In this document: positions 8,446 to 17,151 of the stretch, in pieces
How positions within the stretch are numbered: position 1 is the stretch's first letter
Layout of the letters: every line of letters starts with the position of its first letter
Source: CALBPI01 sp039027435
GTDB taxonomy: Bacteria; Pseudomonadota; Gammaproteobacteria; Steroidobacterales; Woeseiaceae
Length of the DNA: 64,000 nucleotides
Reading direction: 5' to 3'
Assembly (NCBI GenBank): GCA_039027435.1
Contig: JBCCKF010000005.1
Span: forward strand, 186,001-250,000
The notes under the pieces: generated by a model
The model's input: only the letters and a program-made list of their open reading frames with translations
Told to the model about the DNA's origin: nothing
Database searches by the model: none
Program-made: the position numbers and the translations under genes

Positions 8446-11174
8446 CCCGTGTTCTGCAGGCCCTGTGCAATGCCGTTCACGCCCGCCAGCAACGCACCCA
8501 GCAGTGCATCATCCTCACGGTCTCCCGCTCGCCAGCGCCGTAAGAGATCGATCTGCAACAAACTCATCGGGTCGATATAGGGATTTCGCAGCAGGATCGT
8601 TCGCTGCAGTGTCTTATCGCCATCGAGTAACCAGTCGTTGTTCGATAACTCAAGGATGTAGTGCAGTGTCAGATCGAATTCTGTCTTGATGATCGGGAAG
8701 AAGCGTTCGTGCAAGTGGCCGGAGAGGCGCGAGTAGCGTTCCGCAACCTCCAGGTCAGACTTGGCGAGCACCATTTCGGCGTCCGCCATCAATGCGCGCA
8801 CAAAGTGCCAATCCCGCATCATGTCTGCGAAGGCGTCATGCCCGAATTGCTCTACGGCGGCCTGCAGCCCGCTACCCAGACCGAACCAGCCTGGCAGTAC
8901 GAAACGTGCCTGAGTCCACGCGAACACCCAGGGAATCGCGCGAAGATCATCGATGCCTTTCTGCTCGCGACGGGAGGCAGGTCGCGAACCGATCCGCATT
9001 CTCTCGATGACGTCGATTGGCGTTGCGGTACGGAAGTACTCGAAGAACCCTTCGGTATGTCGGGTGAGTGACTGGTAGCGATCTCGACTGACGTTAGCGA
9101 CCGTCGACATCATTTGCGACCAGGTCGGATGCACCGTTTCGTTCGCCGCAGGCAACAGACTGGCTGCCGCAACCGACGCTGCGGACTGCTCCAGCGTTCG
9201 CATCGCGATACCGCGCAGTCCATATTTTTCGTTGATGATCTCGCCTTGTTCGGTAAAGCGCATGCGACCTGCCACCGTGCCCGCGGGAGCGCCACGCACT
9301 GCATCGTGCATCTTGCTGCCACCACGACTCACCGTACCACCGCGTCCATGGAACAGAGTGAGCTCAATGTCATGCGCGGTCAGCGTGTCGCGCAGCGCAG
9401 CCTGCGCCTGGTGCAACGCCCAGCGCGCCGACGCGAGTCCACCATCCTTGTTGCTGTCCGAGTAGCCGATCATGATCGTCTGCCTATCCTTGCGCCGCGA
9501 CAGATGTTGACGATAGACCGGGTTAGCAAGCAGCTGTTGCATGATGCCCGGGCCTGCGTGCAGGTCGTCAACAGTCTCGAGAAGTGGCGCGATATCGAGC
9601 GGCACTTCACCACGCCGGTTGCCGAGTTCGGCCCACTGGGCGAGCAGCAGCACCGAGACGACGTCATCCGCGCCCTGAGTCATGCTGATGATGTAGGGGC
9701 CTATCGATCGCTTGCCGTATTTTCGATGGCAAAACGAAATCGCTTGAAACACACCGAGCGTTTTGCGCACCTGCGTGTCCTGCGTATCGACGGGTGCCTC
9801 CCGAGCCGTGATCGCCTCACACAGACGCTCGAGTCGGTCAGCAGGGTCACGCGTCATCCAGGCATCGTCGCCAAGACACTTTCCGATTACCTCACGATGC
9901 ACCAATGCGTCCTGGCGAACATCCAGCGTCGCCATGTGGAACCCGAAACACTCGATTCGTCGTTGCAGACGTCGTACCGCAAATAGGCCGGCATTGTGCC
10001 CCTGATGCTGGCGCAGACTGTCAGCGATCAGCTCGACATCAGCAGCGAAACTCTCCGCGCTTTCGTAGGGAAAAGCATCATCGTCATACGTGCTTTGCAG
10101 CCGCGCCTGGATCAATCGTAGAAGTGACCGATATGGCATATCACGATGTCGGTTAGGTACCTCGCCCCACGCCTTACTGAAGTGATGGCGGTATTCCTGA
10201 ATTCGCGCTTCGACAGCGTCACTCACCTTAACGCGGTCGCGGCATTGGCTGAGTTTGCTGCCAACGTCCGCGCACTCGCGAAAATACAAGTCCAGTATCA
10301 AGCTGCGCTGTCGGGACAGTGTGTTGCGGATGGTCTTTGCACCGACATTTGGGTTGCCGTCCATGTCACCGCCGACCCACGAGGCGAATGCGGTCAGTAA
10401 TGGGATCTGGTAGTCGCCGATGGTCTCGTCGCCGTAAGCGTTGACCAACGCCTCTTGCAGGTTTTCGTAGAACGGCGGAATCACCCGGTAAATCACATCG
10501 GTGAGGAAGAACAGGACGTGCTCCAACTCGTCGGCGACGGTCATACTCTCGCTGGGGTGTTCTTCGGTTTGCCAGCCTGATGTCACCTCCGCTCTGATGA
10601 CCGCGAGCGCCGCATTGACCTCCTGCGGGGGTAGGCCCGGATCGAGCAGATCTACCAGTTTGCGTACGATGCGTTGCTCTTTGCGCAGAATCGTGCGGCG
10701 TGTCGGTTCCGTGGGATGCGCCGTGAAGACCGGTTCGATCAGGATGTTTTCGAGGGCCGCGCGAATCTCATCGATACTGCAGCCGGCGTCGCGAAACTGC
10801 GTGAACAGATCGTGCGCGCCATGCGGCTGGTGTGTCGCGTTCTCGCGCATGTACTCGCGCCGCCGTCGAATCCGGTGCACCTTCTCAGCGGTGTTGACCA
10901 GCTGGAAGTAGGTGGAGAAAGCGCGGATGAAATTCTGCGCGGCTGGCGCATCGAGTTCACCAACTACATTCGCAAGATCATCGATAGAGCGTTCGCCTTC
11001 TCGCCTGAGAATCGCTTCCCGCCGGGCACTCTCGACGTGTTCGAAAAACGCGTCGCCGCCTTGTTCGCGCAGCAGATCCCCAACCATGCTACCTAGAGTG
11101 CGCACGTCATGACGCAGCGCACTGTCCTTATCGGCAAAGATCAGCGTCTTTCGGCTTGGCGGTTTGCGTTGCAT
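8442..11174 (-). CDS. ppc: Phosphoenolpyruvate carboxylase
   Basis: The enzyme (910 residues from ATG 11172-11174) makes oxaloacetate from PEP and bicarbonate, refilling the TCA cycle. The catalytic histidine segment VFTAHPTEPTRRT is present near residue 153, followed by GYSDSNKDGG, FHGRGGTVSRGG and QGEIINEKYG. The conserved C-terminal QNTG is intact, which the active site needs. Length is close to the 880-residue enteric enzyme. An upstream in-frame start at 11219 would run into the neighbouring YajQ-family gene, so the ATG 7 nt after that gene's stop is preferred. The MFS gene overlaps its stop. Confidence 0.97.
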   Translation of the reverse strand: MQRKPPSRKTLIFADKDSALRHDVRTLGSMVGDLLREQGGDAFFEHVESARREAILRREGERSIDDLANVVGELDAPAAQNFIRAFSTYFQLVNTAEKVHRIRRRREYMRENATHQPHGAHDLFTQFRDAGCSIDEIRAALENILIEPVFTAHPTEPTRRTILRKEQRIVRKLVDLLDPGLPPQEVNAALAVIRAEVTSGWQTEEHPSESMTVADELEHVLFFLTDVIYRVIPPFYENLQEALVNAYGDETIGDYQIPLLTAFASWVGGDMDGNPNVGAKTIRNTLSRQRSLILDLYFRECADVGSKLSQCRDRVKVSDAVEARIQEYRHHFSKAWGEVPNRHRDMPYRSLLRLIQARLQSTYDDDAFPYESAESFAADVELIADSLRQHQGHNAGLFAVRRLQRRIECFGFHMATLDVRQDALVHREVIGKCLGDDAWMTRDPADRLERLCEAITAREAPVDTQDTQVRKTLGVFQAISFCHRKYGKRSIGPYIISMTQGADDVVSVLLLAQWAELGNRRGEVPLDIAPLLETVDDLHAGPGIMQQLLANPVYRQHLSRRKDRQTIMIGYSDSNKDGGLASARWALHQAQAALRDTLTAHDIELTLFHGRGGTVSRGGSKMHDAVRGAPAGTVAGRMRFTEQGEIINEKYGLRGIAMRTLEQSAASVAAASLLPAANETVHPTWSQMMSTVANVSRDRYQSLTRHTEGFFEYFRTATPIDVIERMRIGSRPASRREQKGIDDLRAIPWVFAWTQARFVLPGWFGLGSGLQAAVEQFGHDAFADMMRDWHFVRALMADAEMVLAKSDLEVAERYSRLSGHLHERFFPIIKTEFDLTLHYILELSNNDWLLDGDKTLQRTILLRNPYIDPMSLLQIDLLRRWRAGDREDDALLGALLAGVNGIAQGLQNTG

Positions 11175-11181
11175 CGAAAGA

Positions 11182-11664
11182 TCAGTCGCGGAAGTTGTTG
11201 AATTGAAGCGGCAGCTCATGCTCCGCTTCGCGCAGCATGGCGATCACCGACTGCAGGTCATCGCGCTTCTTGCCGGTTACCCGAACCTGTTCGCCCTGGA
11301 TTGCGGCCTGAACCTTCAGCTTTGCGTCCTTGATCGACTTGACGATTTTCTTCGCCAGTGCGGTCTCGATTCCCTGCCGGACAACGACCGTTTGCCGCGC
11401 TTCCTGCCCACTGGTGATCGGATCCTGAGCATCTAGACAGCCGATATCAATGCCGCGCTTGGCGAGCTTGTTATGCAGAATATCGAGCATTTGAGACAGC
11501 TGGAACTCAACCTGTGCCTTGAGGCTGATGGTTGCCTCGTCGAGGGAGAACTCCGCACCAGTTCCCTTGAAGTCGAACCGGTTTCCAACCTCGCGGTTGG
11601 CTTGATCGACTGCGTTGGTCAGTTCGTGGTGATCGACTTCAGAGACGATATCGAAAGAAGGCAT
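11182..11664 (-). CDS. yajQ: YajQ-family nucleotide-binding protein
   Basis: The protein has 160 residues, beginning MPSFDIVSEVDHHEL and containing NRFDFKGT and GQEARQTVVVRQGIE, all family signatures. YajQ has two ferredoxin-like folds that bind nucleotides. In Xanthomonas and Pseudomonas a homologue binds cyclic di-GMP and acts with a transcription factor. A GGDEF protein lies in the same window but is not linked. The gene is followed by ppc after 7 nt and preceded by the TlpA-like gene after 20 nt on the same strand. The exact ligand is unproven here. Confidence 0.95.
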   Translation of the reverse strand: MPSFDIVSEVDHHELTNAVDQANREVGNRFDFKGTGAEFSLDEATISLKAQVEFQLSQMLDILHNKLAKRGIDIGCLDAQDPITSGQEARQTVVVRQGIETALAKKIVKSIKDAKLKVQAAIQGEQVRVTGKKRDDLQSVIAMLREAEHELPLQFNNFRD

Positions 11665-11684
11665 GTGGGTGCTCCGAACGGAAT

Positions 11685-12980
11685 TTAGGGATTAAGCGCG
11701 GCGCTGCTTTGAGTGGTTTCAGCGGGTTCAGAAACGAGCGTATCCAGCAAACCCGTGATCAGGTTACGAGTCTCGTCGTAGTGCTGGCCCGTGCCCGGTC
11801 CGGAGAAGCCGGTATGAATCTCTCGAACCTCGCCACGCCGATCGATAAAGATCGTCGTGGGAAAGGCGAGCACCTTGTTGAGCGACGGCAATGCTTCATT
11901 CGCGAGCGTCTTGTCGGAAACACCTGCGAGCAGCGTCACATATTCAATACCGAATTTTTCACGGAAGCGCCGAACCTGCTCCATGGCTTCGTCGGGCGCC
12001 TCGAGATGCTCGAACATGAGTGCGACGATCTCAACCCCCTGCTCACGATAGCGAGGATAGATTTCGGCCATGAACGCAGCTTCGTCGTGACAGTTCGGAC
12101 ACCAGCTGCCGGCCAACGTGACCAGCACCACTTTGCCGGCGAACTGTGGGTCGTCGATCGACACGGGATTCCCATCCAGATCGGGGAATTCGAATGTGAA
12201 TCGATCGTAACCGGCTTTCAATGCGGTCAGCGTAGTAGGGTCGGCGAGCTTGGCTTCTTCGTCTCTCAGTCCGGTCCATGACTCTTCGTATTGGGTGCCG
12301 GACCAGAACTGCCCGGTGAGTTCGCCGTTGTCATCGGCGCTCGCCTTGAAAAGGAATGCATGCGCACCGTCAAAGGTCGAGAGTTCGAAGTTGCGTCCCG
12401 AGACGCTGCCACCCAGGTAACGATAGTCGCCGGTCTGCGTCAGGAAGGTACCGAGAAGCCGATTACCGCGCTGACTGAACTCGCCGACCGCTGGGTACTG
12501 CGTGCCGTCCGGCTCGGTGAACGTGACCGCCCAGCGCCCGGACAAATCGCCTTTCGCCGGCACTACGTCTTCGGCGACGGGCCGTGCGCCTGGGATGGCC
12601 ACAAAAGGCATCGCCTGCGTCTTGCCATAGCGTTTGACGAGCGTGAGCGTACCGCTGAGCTGTTCGTCTCGTACACGCGCCCGAATCTCGTTATTGAAGG
12701 CGGGGAAACGCAGCACCAGACGGTCCTCATCCAAGCTGACTTCTGGAACACGCACACGCTCGCTGCCATTGATCAAAGTGACTTCCAACTGATCGTCGAC
12801 CCGCGACAGTTCCATGCCGAATCGGATATCGCCCCCGGGTACCGTGATGTTTGCGTGCCACGGGCCTGTGCGCAGTGTGGTCGGTTGATCCGCAGATGAC
12901 GGCGTTTCTGTCTCGCTGCCGCAAGCGCCGAGCGCCAGTACTGAGAGTAGGGTCACCAAGATGCCGAGCTTGTGCCGCAT
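11685..12980 (-). CDS. Lipoprotein with C-terminal TlpA/ResA-like thioredoxin domain
   Basis: The protein has 431 residues. A lipobox (VLALGAC, C20) ends the signal peptide. Residues about 35-245 are a beta-rich region that reads as two related halves (each near GxW, then ELS or EFSQRGNRLLGTF). Residues about 258-410 are a redoxin domain with WCPNC at 293-297 and FPTTIFIDRRGEV. The domain belongs to the TlpA/ResA group of periplasmic reductases. The beta-rich front half is an addition not found in classical TlpA. The protein is probably anchored in the outer membrane (G at +2). Substrate unknown. Confidence 0.88.
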   Translation of the reverse strand: MRHKLGILVTLLSVLALGACGSETETPSSADQPTTLRTGPWHANITVPGGDIRFGMELSRVDDQLEVTLINGSERVRVPEVSLDEDRLVLRFPAFNNEIRARVRDEQLSGTLTLVKRYGKTQAMPFVAIPGARPVAEDVVPAKGDLSGRWAVTFTEPDGTQYPAVGEFSQRGNRLLGTFLTQTGDYRYLGGSVSGRNFELSTFDGAHAFLFKASADDNGELTGQFWSGTQYEESWTGLRDEEAKLADPTTLTALKAGYDRFTFEFPDLDGNPVSIDDPQFAGKVVLVTLAGSWCPNCHDEAAFMAEIYPRYREQGVEIVALMFEHLEAPDEAMEQVRRFREKFGIEYVTLLAGVSDKTLANEALPSLNKVLAFPTTIFIDRRGEVREIHTGFSGPGTGQHYDETRNLITGLLDTLVSEPAETTQSSAALNP

Positions 12981-13041
12981 GGTCAGGTCCTGATCGTTAA
13001 CGTTGCGCTACTGTAGCAGAGGATGGGCAGGCATCGGTGGG

Positions 13042-14856
13042 TCAGCGATACCCCTCGGCCTGCAGCGAGAACAGCGTTGCATAGCGCCCCCCGGCGGCCA
13101 TCAAAGACTCGTGGGTGCCGCGCTCCGTAATTTTGCCGTGCTCGATCACAATGATCTGGTCTGCGCGACGAACCGTCGAGAATCGGTGTGAGATCAGCAT
13201 GGTGATCTTGTCGCGTGTGAGTCGCTGGAAGTGGTCGAACATCTCAGCTTCCGCGGCGGCGTCCATTGCGGCCGTGGGTTCATCGAGAATCAGAATGTCG
13301 GCATCCATCCTCATGAACGCGCGCGATAACGCCATCTTCTGCCATTGGCCGAGCGATAGCTCCTGGCCATCGGCGAACCATCGGCCGAGCTGAGTGTCGT
13401 AGCCGGAGGCCATACGCTCGACAAACGGGGCGGCCATGCCGTCGCGCGCGGCGACCTGCCAGCGTTCGCGATCATCGAAAGCGCTGACGTCTCCCGCACC
13501 GATGTTCTCTCCGACGGTCATCTGGTAGCGCGTGAAGTCCTGAAAAATCACGCCGAAACGGCGCAAGAGCACCTCTTGGTTCCATTCCGGCAGCGGTGTG
13601 CCATCAAGCAAAATCTCCCCTTCATCCGGGGGATAGAGTCCCGTCAGCAGTTTGATGAGTGTCGTCTTTCCGGCCCCGTTCTCACCTACGAGCGCCAGAG
13701 ACTCGCCAGGTTTGATCGACATCGTGATCGATTGCAACGCGGGCTCGGATGCGCCCGGATACGTAAAGCTCACGTCCTTGAGCGTCAATCCGGACCCGGG
13801 CTCACGCCCGCTTATGGCGTTCCCTCTGGCGACCGGTGAAGGTTGGTCGAGATATTCGTAGAGATTCGACAGGTACAGGTTGTCTTCGTACATTCCGCTG
13901 ATCGAGGAAAGACTCGCGGCCACCGCCGACTGACCTTGACGGAACACGAGCAGATACATGGTCATTTGACCAAGAGAGATCGCACCGGCGATCGCCGCGA
14001 TTGCGATCCAGCCGTAGCTGAAATAAAAGGCGAGCGCGCTCAGTACGCCGAGGATGAATCCCCATGTTTCGCGACGGATCGTCAGCTTTCGATCCTCGCC
14101 GAATAGTCTTGCGAAGATCGCCCGATATCGCTTCAGGAGCATGGGGCCCAGCCGGAAGAGCCGGACCTCTTTCACATGATCCTCGCGGGCAAGAACCGTC
14201 TCGAGATACATCTGCATACGTGAGTCCGGCGAGCGCCACCGGAACAAACGGAAGGCGTCTCCAGAAAACCGGGTTTCTGCGATGAAGGAGGGAATCCCGG
14301 CGACCAAGAGAATCAACACGGCCCAAACCGAGAACTGAATCAACAGGATGGCGTAGCTGATCAGAGAAATACTGTTTTGCAGCAGCGCGAACGTGCGATT
14401 GACCAGACTCAGTGGGCGGCTGGAAGCTTCGCGCCTTGCCCGCGTGAGTTTGTCGTAAAAGCTCGCATCCTCGAATTGCGCAACAGACAGCGTCAACGCC
14501 TTCTCGAGAATCATGACGTTAACGCGGTGCCCCAGTTGAGCACGCAGGAGTGACTGGCACAAACTGATGCCACGCTGTGCGCCACTGATCGCCAGAAATA
14601 GTGCGCCTTCCAGTGCAACCCATTTGAGTGCTTGCGTCGGCTCGCCACCCGTCTCGATAGCCAGCACCACCGCATCCACGATGAGCTGACCGACAAACGC
14701 CATTGCCGCGGGCAACAAACCGGTGACCAGCGTGAGGGCGCCAAAGACGAGCGTGAGCGGCTTGCTGGTGGTCCAGACAAGCTCGATTGCCTTGCGGCTG
14801 AATGCGAAGACGCCGAGCCCAAAAGTGGGCGTCGACTCGGTGGTCGATCCGCTCAC
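13042..14856 (-). CDS. ABC exporter with fused membrane and ATPase domains
   Basis: The 604-residue half-transporter has an N-terminal ABC transporter membrane domain (about residues 25-320) and a C-terminal ATPase. Walker A is GENGAGKTT, the signature is LSLGQWQKMALSRAF, Walker B is ILILDEPTAAMD, and the switch histidine is in LISHRFST. The Q in the signature (LSLGQ) is common among exporters for peptides or lipids. It should work as a homodimer in the inner membrane. The GTG start overlaps no gene, but directly abuts the stop of the upstream 106-residue gene, implying coupled translation. The cargo is unknown. Confidence 0.92.
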   Translation of the reverse strand: MSGSTTESTPTFGLGVFAFSRKAIELVWTTSKPLTLVFGALTLVTGLLPAAMAFVGQLIVDAVVLAIETGGEPTQALKWVALEGALFLAISGAQRGISLCQSLLRAQLGHRVNVMILEKALTLSVAQFEDASFYDKLTRARREASSRPLSLVNRTFALLQNSISLISYAILLIQFSVWAVLILLVAGIPSFIAETRFSGDAFRLFRWRSPDSRMQMYLETVLAREDHVKEVRLFRLGPMLLKRYRAIFARLFGEDRKLTIRRETWGFILGVLSALAFYFSYGWIAIAAIAGAISLGQMTMYLLVFRQGQSAVAASLSSISGMYEDNLYLSNLYEYLDQPSPVARGNAISGREPGSGLTLKDVSFTYPGASEPALQSITMSIKPGESLALVGENGAGKTTLIKLLTGLYPPDEGEILLDGTPLPEWNQEVLLRRFGVIFQDFTRYQMTVGENIGAGDVSAFDDRERWQVAARDGMAAPFVERMASGYDTQLGRWFADGQELSLGQWQKMALSRAFMRMDADILILDEPTAAMDAAAEAEMFDHFQRLTRDKITMLISHRFSTVRRADQIIVIEHGKITERGTHESLMAAGGRYATLFSLQAEGYR

Positions 14857-15177
14857 TCAGGGTTGCCTGGTGCGCGCCTCGCGAACCAGTTCGACATAAC
14901 GAGGCGTCAAGCCGCCATCGGCAAACAGCGGGTCGCCATGGTCATCGTGTCCGATGATCTCCTCGCTGGGCTCATAGGGCATCGCAGCCTCCGCTGCATC
15001 GAGTGCCACGTGCAACAGGTCTGCGATGATGGTCTCGGCGTCGAGCCCTGGAAACAGGGCGGCCAGCGCTTCAATGCGAGCTGCATCATCGACGTCTAGC
15101 CGGATGGCGTAGCGTGATTCGGATTCGTTTGCGACTGGTGTCTGCTGCCAGCGCTGCAGAAGTTGCTGGAACGGCAT
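14857..15177 (-). CDS. Conserved small protein of unknown function
   Basis: The 106-residue acidic protein starts MPFQQLLQRWQQ and holds YAIRLDVDDAARIEALAALF, a pattern reminiscent of a short DNA-binding or assembly domain. The middle segment (ETIIADLLHVALDAAEAAMP) would fit a helix pair, and the end is TPRYVELVREART. Close relatives are found in pseudomonads and other gammaproteobacteria, some misannotated as type 1 pili components, and I would not adopt that name. It directly precedes the ABC exporter with no spacing. It is divergent from the SLC13 transporter with a 35-nt gap. Confidence 0.7.
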   Translation of the reverse strand: MPFQQLLQRWQQTPVANESESRYAIRLDVDDAARIEALAALFPGLDAETIIADLLHVALDAAEAAMPYEPSEEIIGHDDHGDPLFADGGLTPRYVELVREARTRQP

Positions 15178-15212
15178 GCATTCCCCGATGTAGTGGAGCC
15201 GATGACGCTAAA

Positions 15213-17117
15213 ATGTACCAGATCGGTGTCGCTGGGCTAGCATTGGCCGTCAGCCCGGCTAGGGCATTTGGGGATTTTCGGATTTTGGAAGCAGGTACGC
15301 TCACAAATCACGGGCTTTTTGCGCTCGTGCTGACCGGTATTGCGCTGTACCTGTTCACGCGGGATCGCATTGCACTCGAGAGCTCAAGTCTCGCGGTTTT
15401 GCTCGTGCTGGTGGCGGTCTTTCAGGTCTTCCCGTTTGCGACCGACGGCGCCGTGGTGCCCGTTTCACTGTTCTTCTCAGGTTTCGGTAACGAGGCGCTG
15501 ATCGCGGTCTGTGCGCTCATGATCGTAGGTAAGGGAATCGAGACCACGGGTGCACTCCAACCACTAGCCGGAGTGATCGCAACCGCATGGCAAGCGCGAC
15601 CTGCGCTCGCCATGCTCGCCACGTTGGTGGTGGGGGCAGTCTTGAGTGCATTCCTGAACAACACCCCGATTGTGGTGTTGCTGCTGCCCATTCTTGTGGG
15701 TGTTGCGATGCGTGCGAACCTGCCGGTTTCAGGCATTTTGATGCCGATGGGGCTTGCGACGATCGTCGGCGGCATGGCAACGACGATCGGTACCTCGACT
15801 AACCTGCTGGTGTCCGGAATTTCAGACGACCTGGGGCTCGAGCCTTTTGGTTTGTTCGATTTCACACTGCCGGTCGCCATTGTCGGAGGCATCGGCATTC
15901 TGTTTCTCTGGTTGGTGGCGCCGCTGCTGCTGCCACAGCGCGAGCCGCCGCTGGCCGACACCTCACCCCGGGTATTCACCGCGCAGCTCTACGTCGTCGA
16001 CGGCAGTTTTGCGGTCGGGCGCTCGCTCTCCGAGGTGCGCGCCAAAACCAACGGTCGCTTGCGGATTGATCGTATCCAACGGGGTGATTCGCTGTTCCTC
16101 GCCAAGCTGCCTTCGGTGAAGTTTCAGACGGGCGACCGCATCTATGTCAAAGACACCGCCGAGCAATTGAAAGCCTACGAGCAGGAACTCGGTGCCAAGC
16201 TGTTCAAGGCCGACGGCGAGGACGCTGCCGATGGTGATGTCCCCTTCGCGGCACCAGGGCAACAGCTTGCCGAAGTTGTTGTGACACGCGGCTCTTTGCT
16301 GCACAGGCGTACCCTTGATGCGGTACGGTTTCCGGCAACCTTTGGATTGTTGCCGCTGGCGCTGCACCGCGCGCGCTTCCCGAGTTCACGCGTTACCCAG
16401 GATATCGGTTCGATCCGCCTGCGCGCAGGCGATGTGTTGTTGGTTCAGGGTACAGGCAAAGCGATCGACACACTCAAGGAAAACGGCGCGATGCTCGTGC
16501 TTGACGGCACAACCGAACTGCCGCACACCCATCGCGCAAATCGTGCGCTTGGCATCATGGGATTTGTCATCCTGACCGCTGCATTCGGGGTGTTGCCAAT
16601 CGCAGCCAGTGCCCTGATTGGCGTCGGATTGATGCTGTGGACGCATTGCCTGACCTGGGAGAATGTCGCCGAGGCTTTGTCGGTTCCGATTGTCATGATC
16701 ATCGTCACCAGTCTCGCGCTCGGTAACGCGTTGATGGTCACCGGCACGGCCGACTACCTCGCACTCGCCTTCGTGGAGCTGACCAGTGGTTTGTCCATTC
16801 CGGTGATCTTGAGCGGCTTCATGCTGATCATGTCGGTCTTGACCAATGTGGTGTCCAACAATGCGGCTGCCGTGATCGGCACACCGATTGCGGTGAGCAT
16901 CGCAACGCAACTCGGGGTGGACCCCAAGCCGTTTGTGCTCGCGGTTCTGTTTGGTGCCAACATGAGCTACGCGACGCCGATTGGCTACCAGACCAATCTG
17001 CTGGTGCTGAGCGCCGGCGGCTATAGTTTCACTGATTTCCTGCGCGTCGGGATTCCCCTGACGCTGATCATGTGGCTCGGCTTCTCGATCGTGCTGCCGA
17101 TGCTATACGGGCTGTAG
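15213..17117 (+). CDS. SLC13-family permease with two RCK_C (TrkA-C) domains
   Basis: The protein (634 residues from ATG 15213) has two blocks of membrane segments flanking a cytoplasmic insert. The first block contains FLNNTPIVVLLLPI, and the second VLTNVVSNNAAAVIGTPIA, both with the SLC13 SNNAAA/TPI signatures. The insert (about residues 255-440) holds two TrkA-C type ligand domains. Members carry dicarboxylates, sulfate or other anions with sodium, and the RCK_C domains are a common regulatory addition. A longer start at 15114 would overlap the divergent 106-residue gene, so the ATG at 15213 is preferred, although no strong ribosome site is seen. A TTG near 15285 is also possible. Confidence 0.85.
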   Translation: MYQIGVAGLALAVSPARAFGDFRILEAGTLTNHGLFALVLTGIALYLFTRDRIALESSSLAVLLVLVAVFQVFPFATDGAVVPVSLFFSGFGNEALIAVCALMIVGKGIETTGALQPLAGVIATAWQARPALAMLATLVVGAVLSAFLNNTPIVVLLLPILVGVAMRANLPVSGILMPMGLATIVGGMATTIGTSTNLLVSGISDDLGLEPFGLFDFTLPVAIVGGIGILFLWLVAPLLLPQREPPLADTSPRVFTAQLYVVDGSFAVGRSLSEVRAKTNGRLRIDRIQRGDSLFLAKLPSVKFQTGDRIYVKDTAEQLKAYEQELGAKLFKADGEDAADGDVPFAAPGQQLAEVVVTRGSLLHRRTLDAVRFPATFGLLPLALHRARFPSSRVTQDIGSIRLRAGDVLLVQGTGKAIDTLKENGAMLVLDGTTELPHTHRANRALGIMGFVILTAAFGVLPIAASALIGVGLMLWTHCLTWENVAEALSVPIVMIIVTSLALGNALMVTGTADYLALAFVELTSGLSIPVILSGFMLIMSVLTNVVSNNAAAVIGTPIAVSIATQLGVDPKPFVLAVLFGANMSYATPIGYQTNLLVLSAGGYSFTDFLRVGIPLTLIMWLGFSIVLPMLYGL

Positions 17118-17151
17118 AGTCCAAAGACACCCAACCTAGAGAGATAGAGAC

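Noticed and set aside
14857..15177. Type 1 pilus tip component
   Set aside because: That name comes from poor annotation of relatives. No chaperone/usher or pilin gene is near and no pilin motif is present.
15114..15212. Longer start for the SLC13 gene
   Set aside because: It overlaps the divergent 106-residue gene and adds residues with no membrane or family signal.
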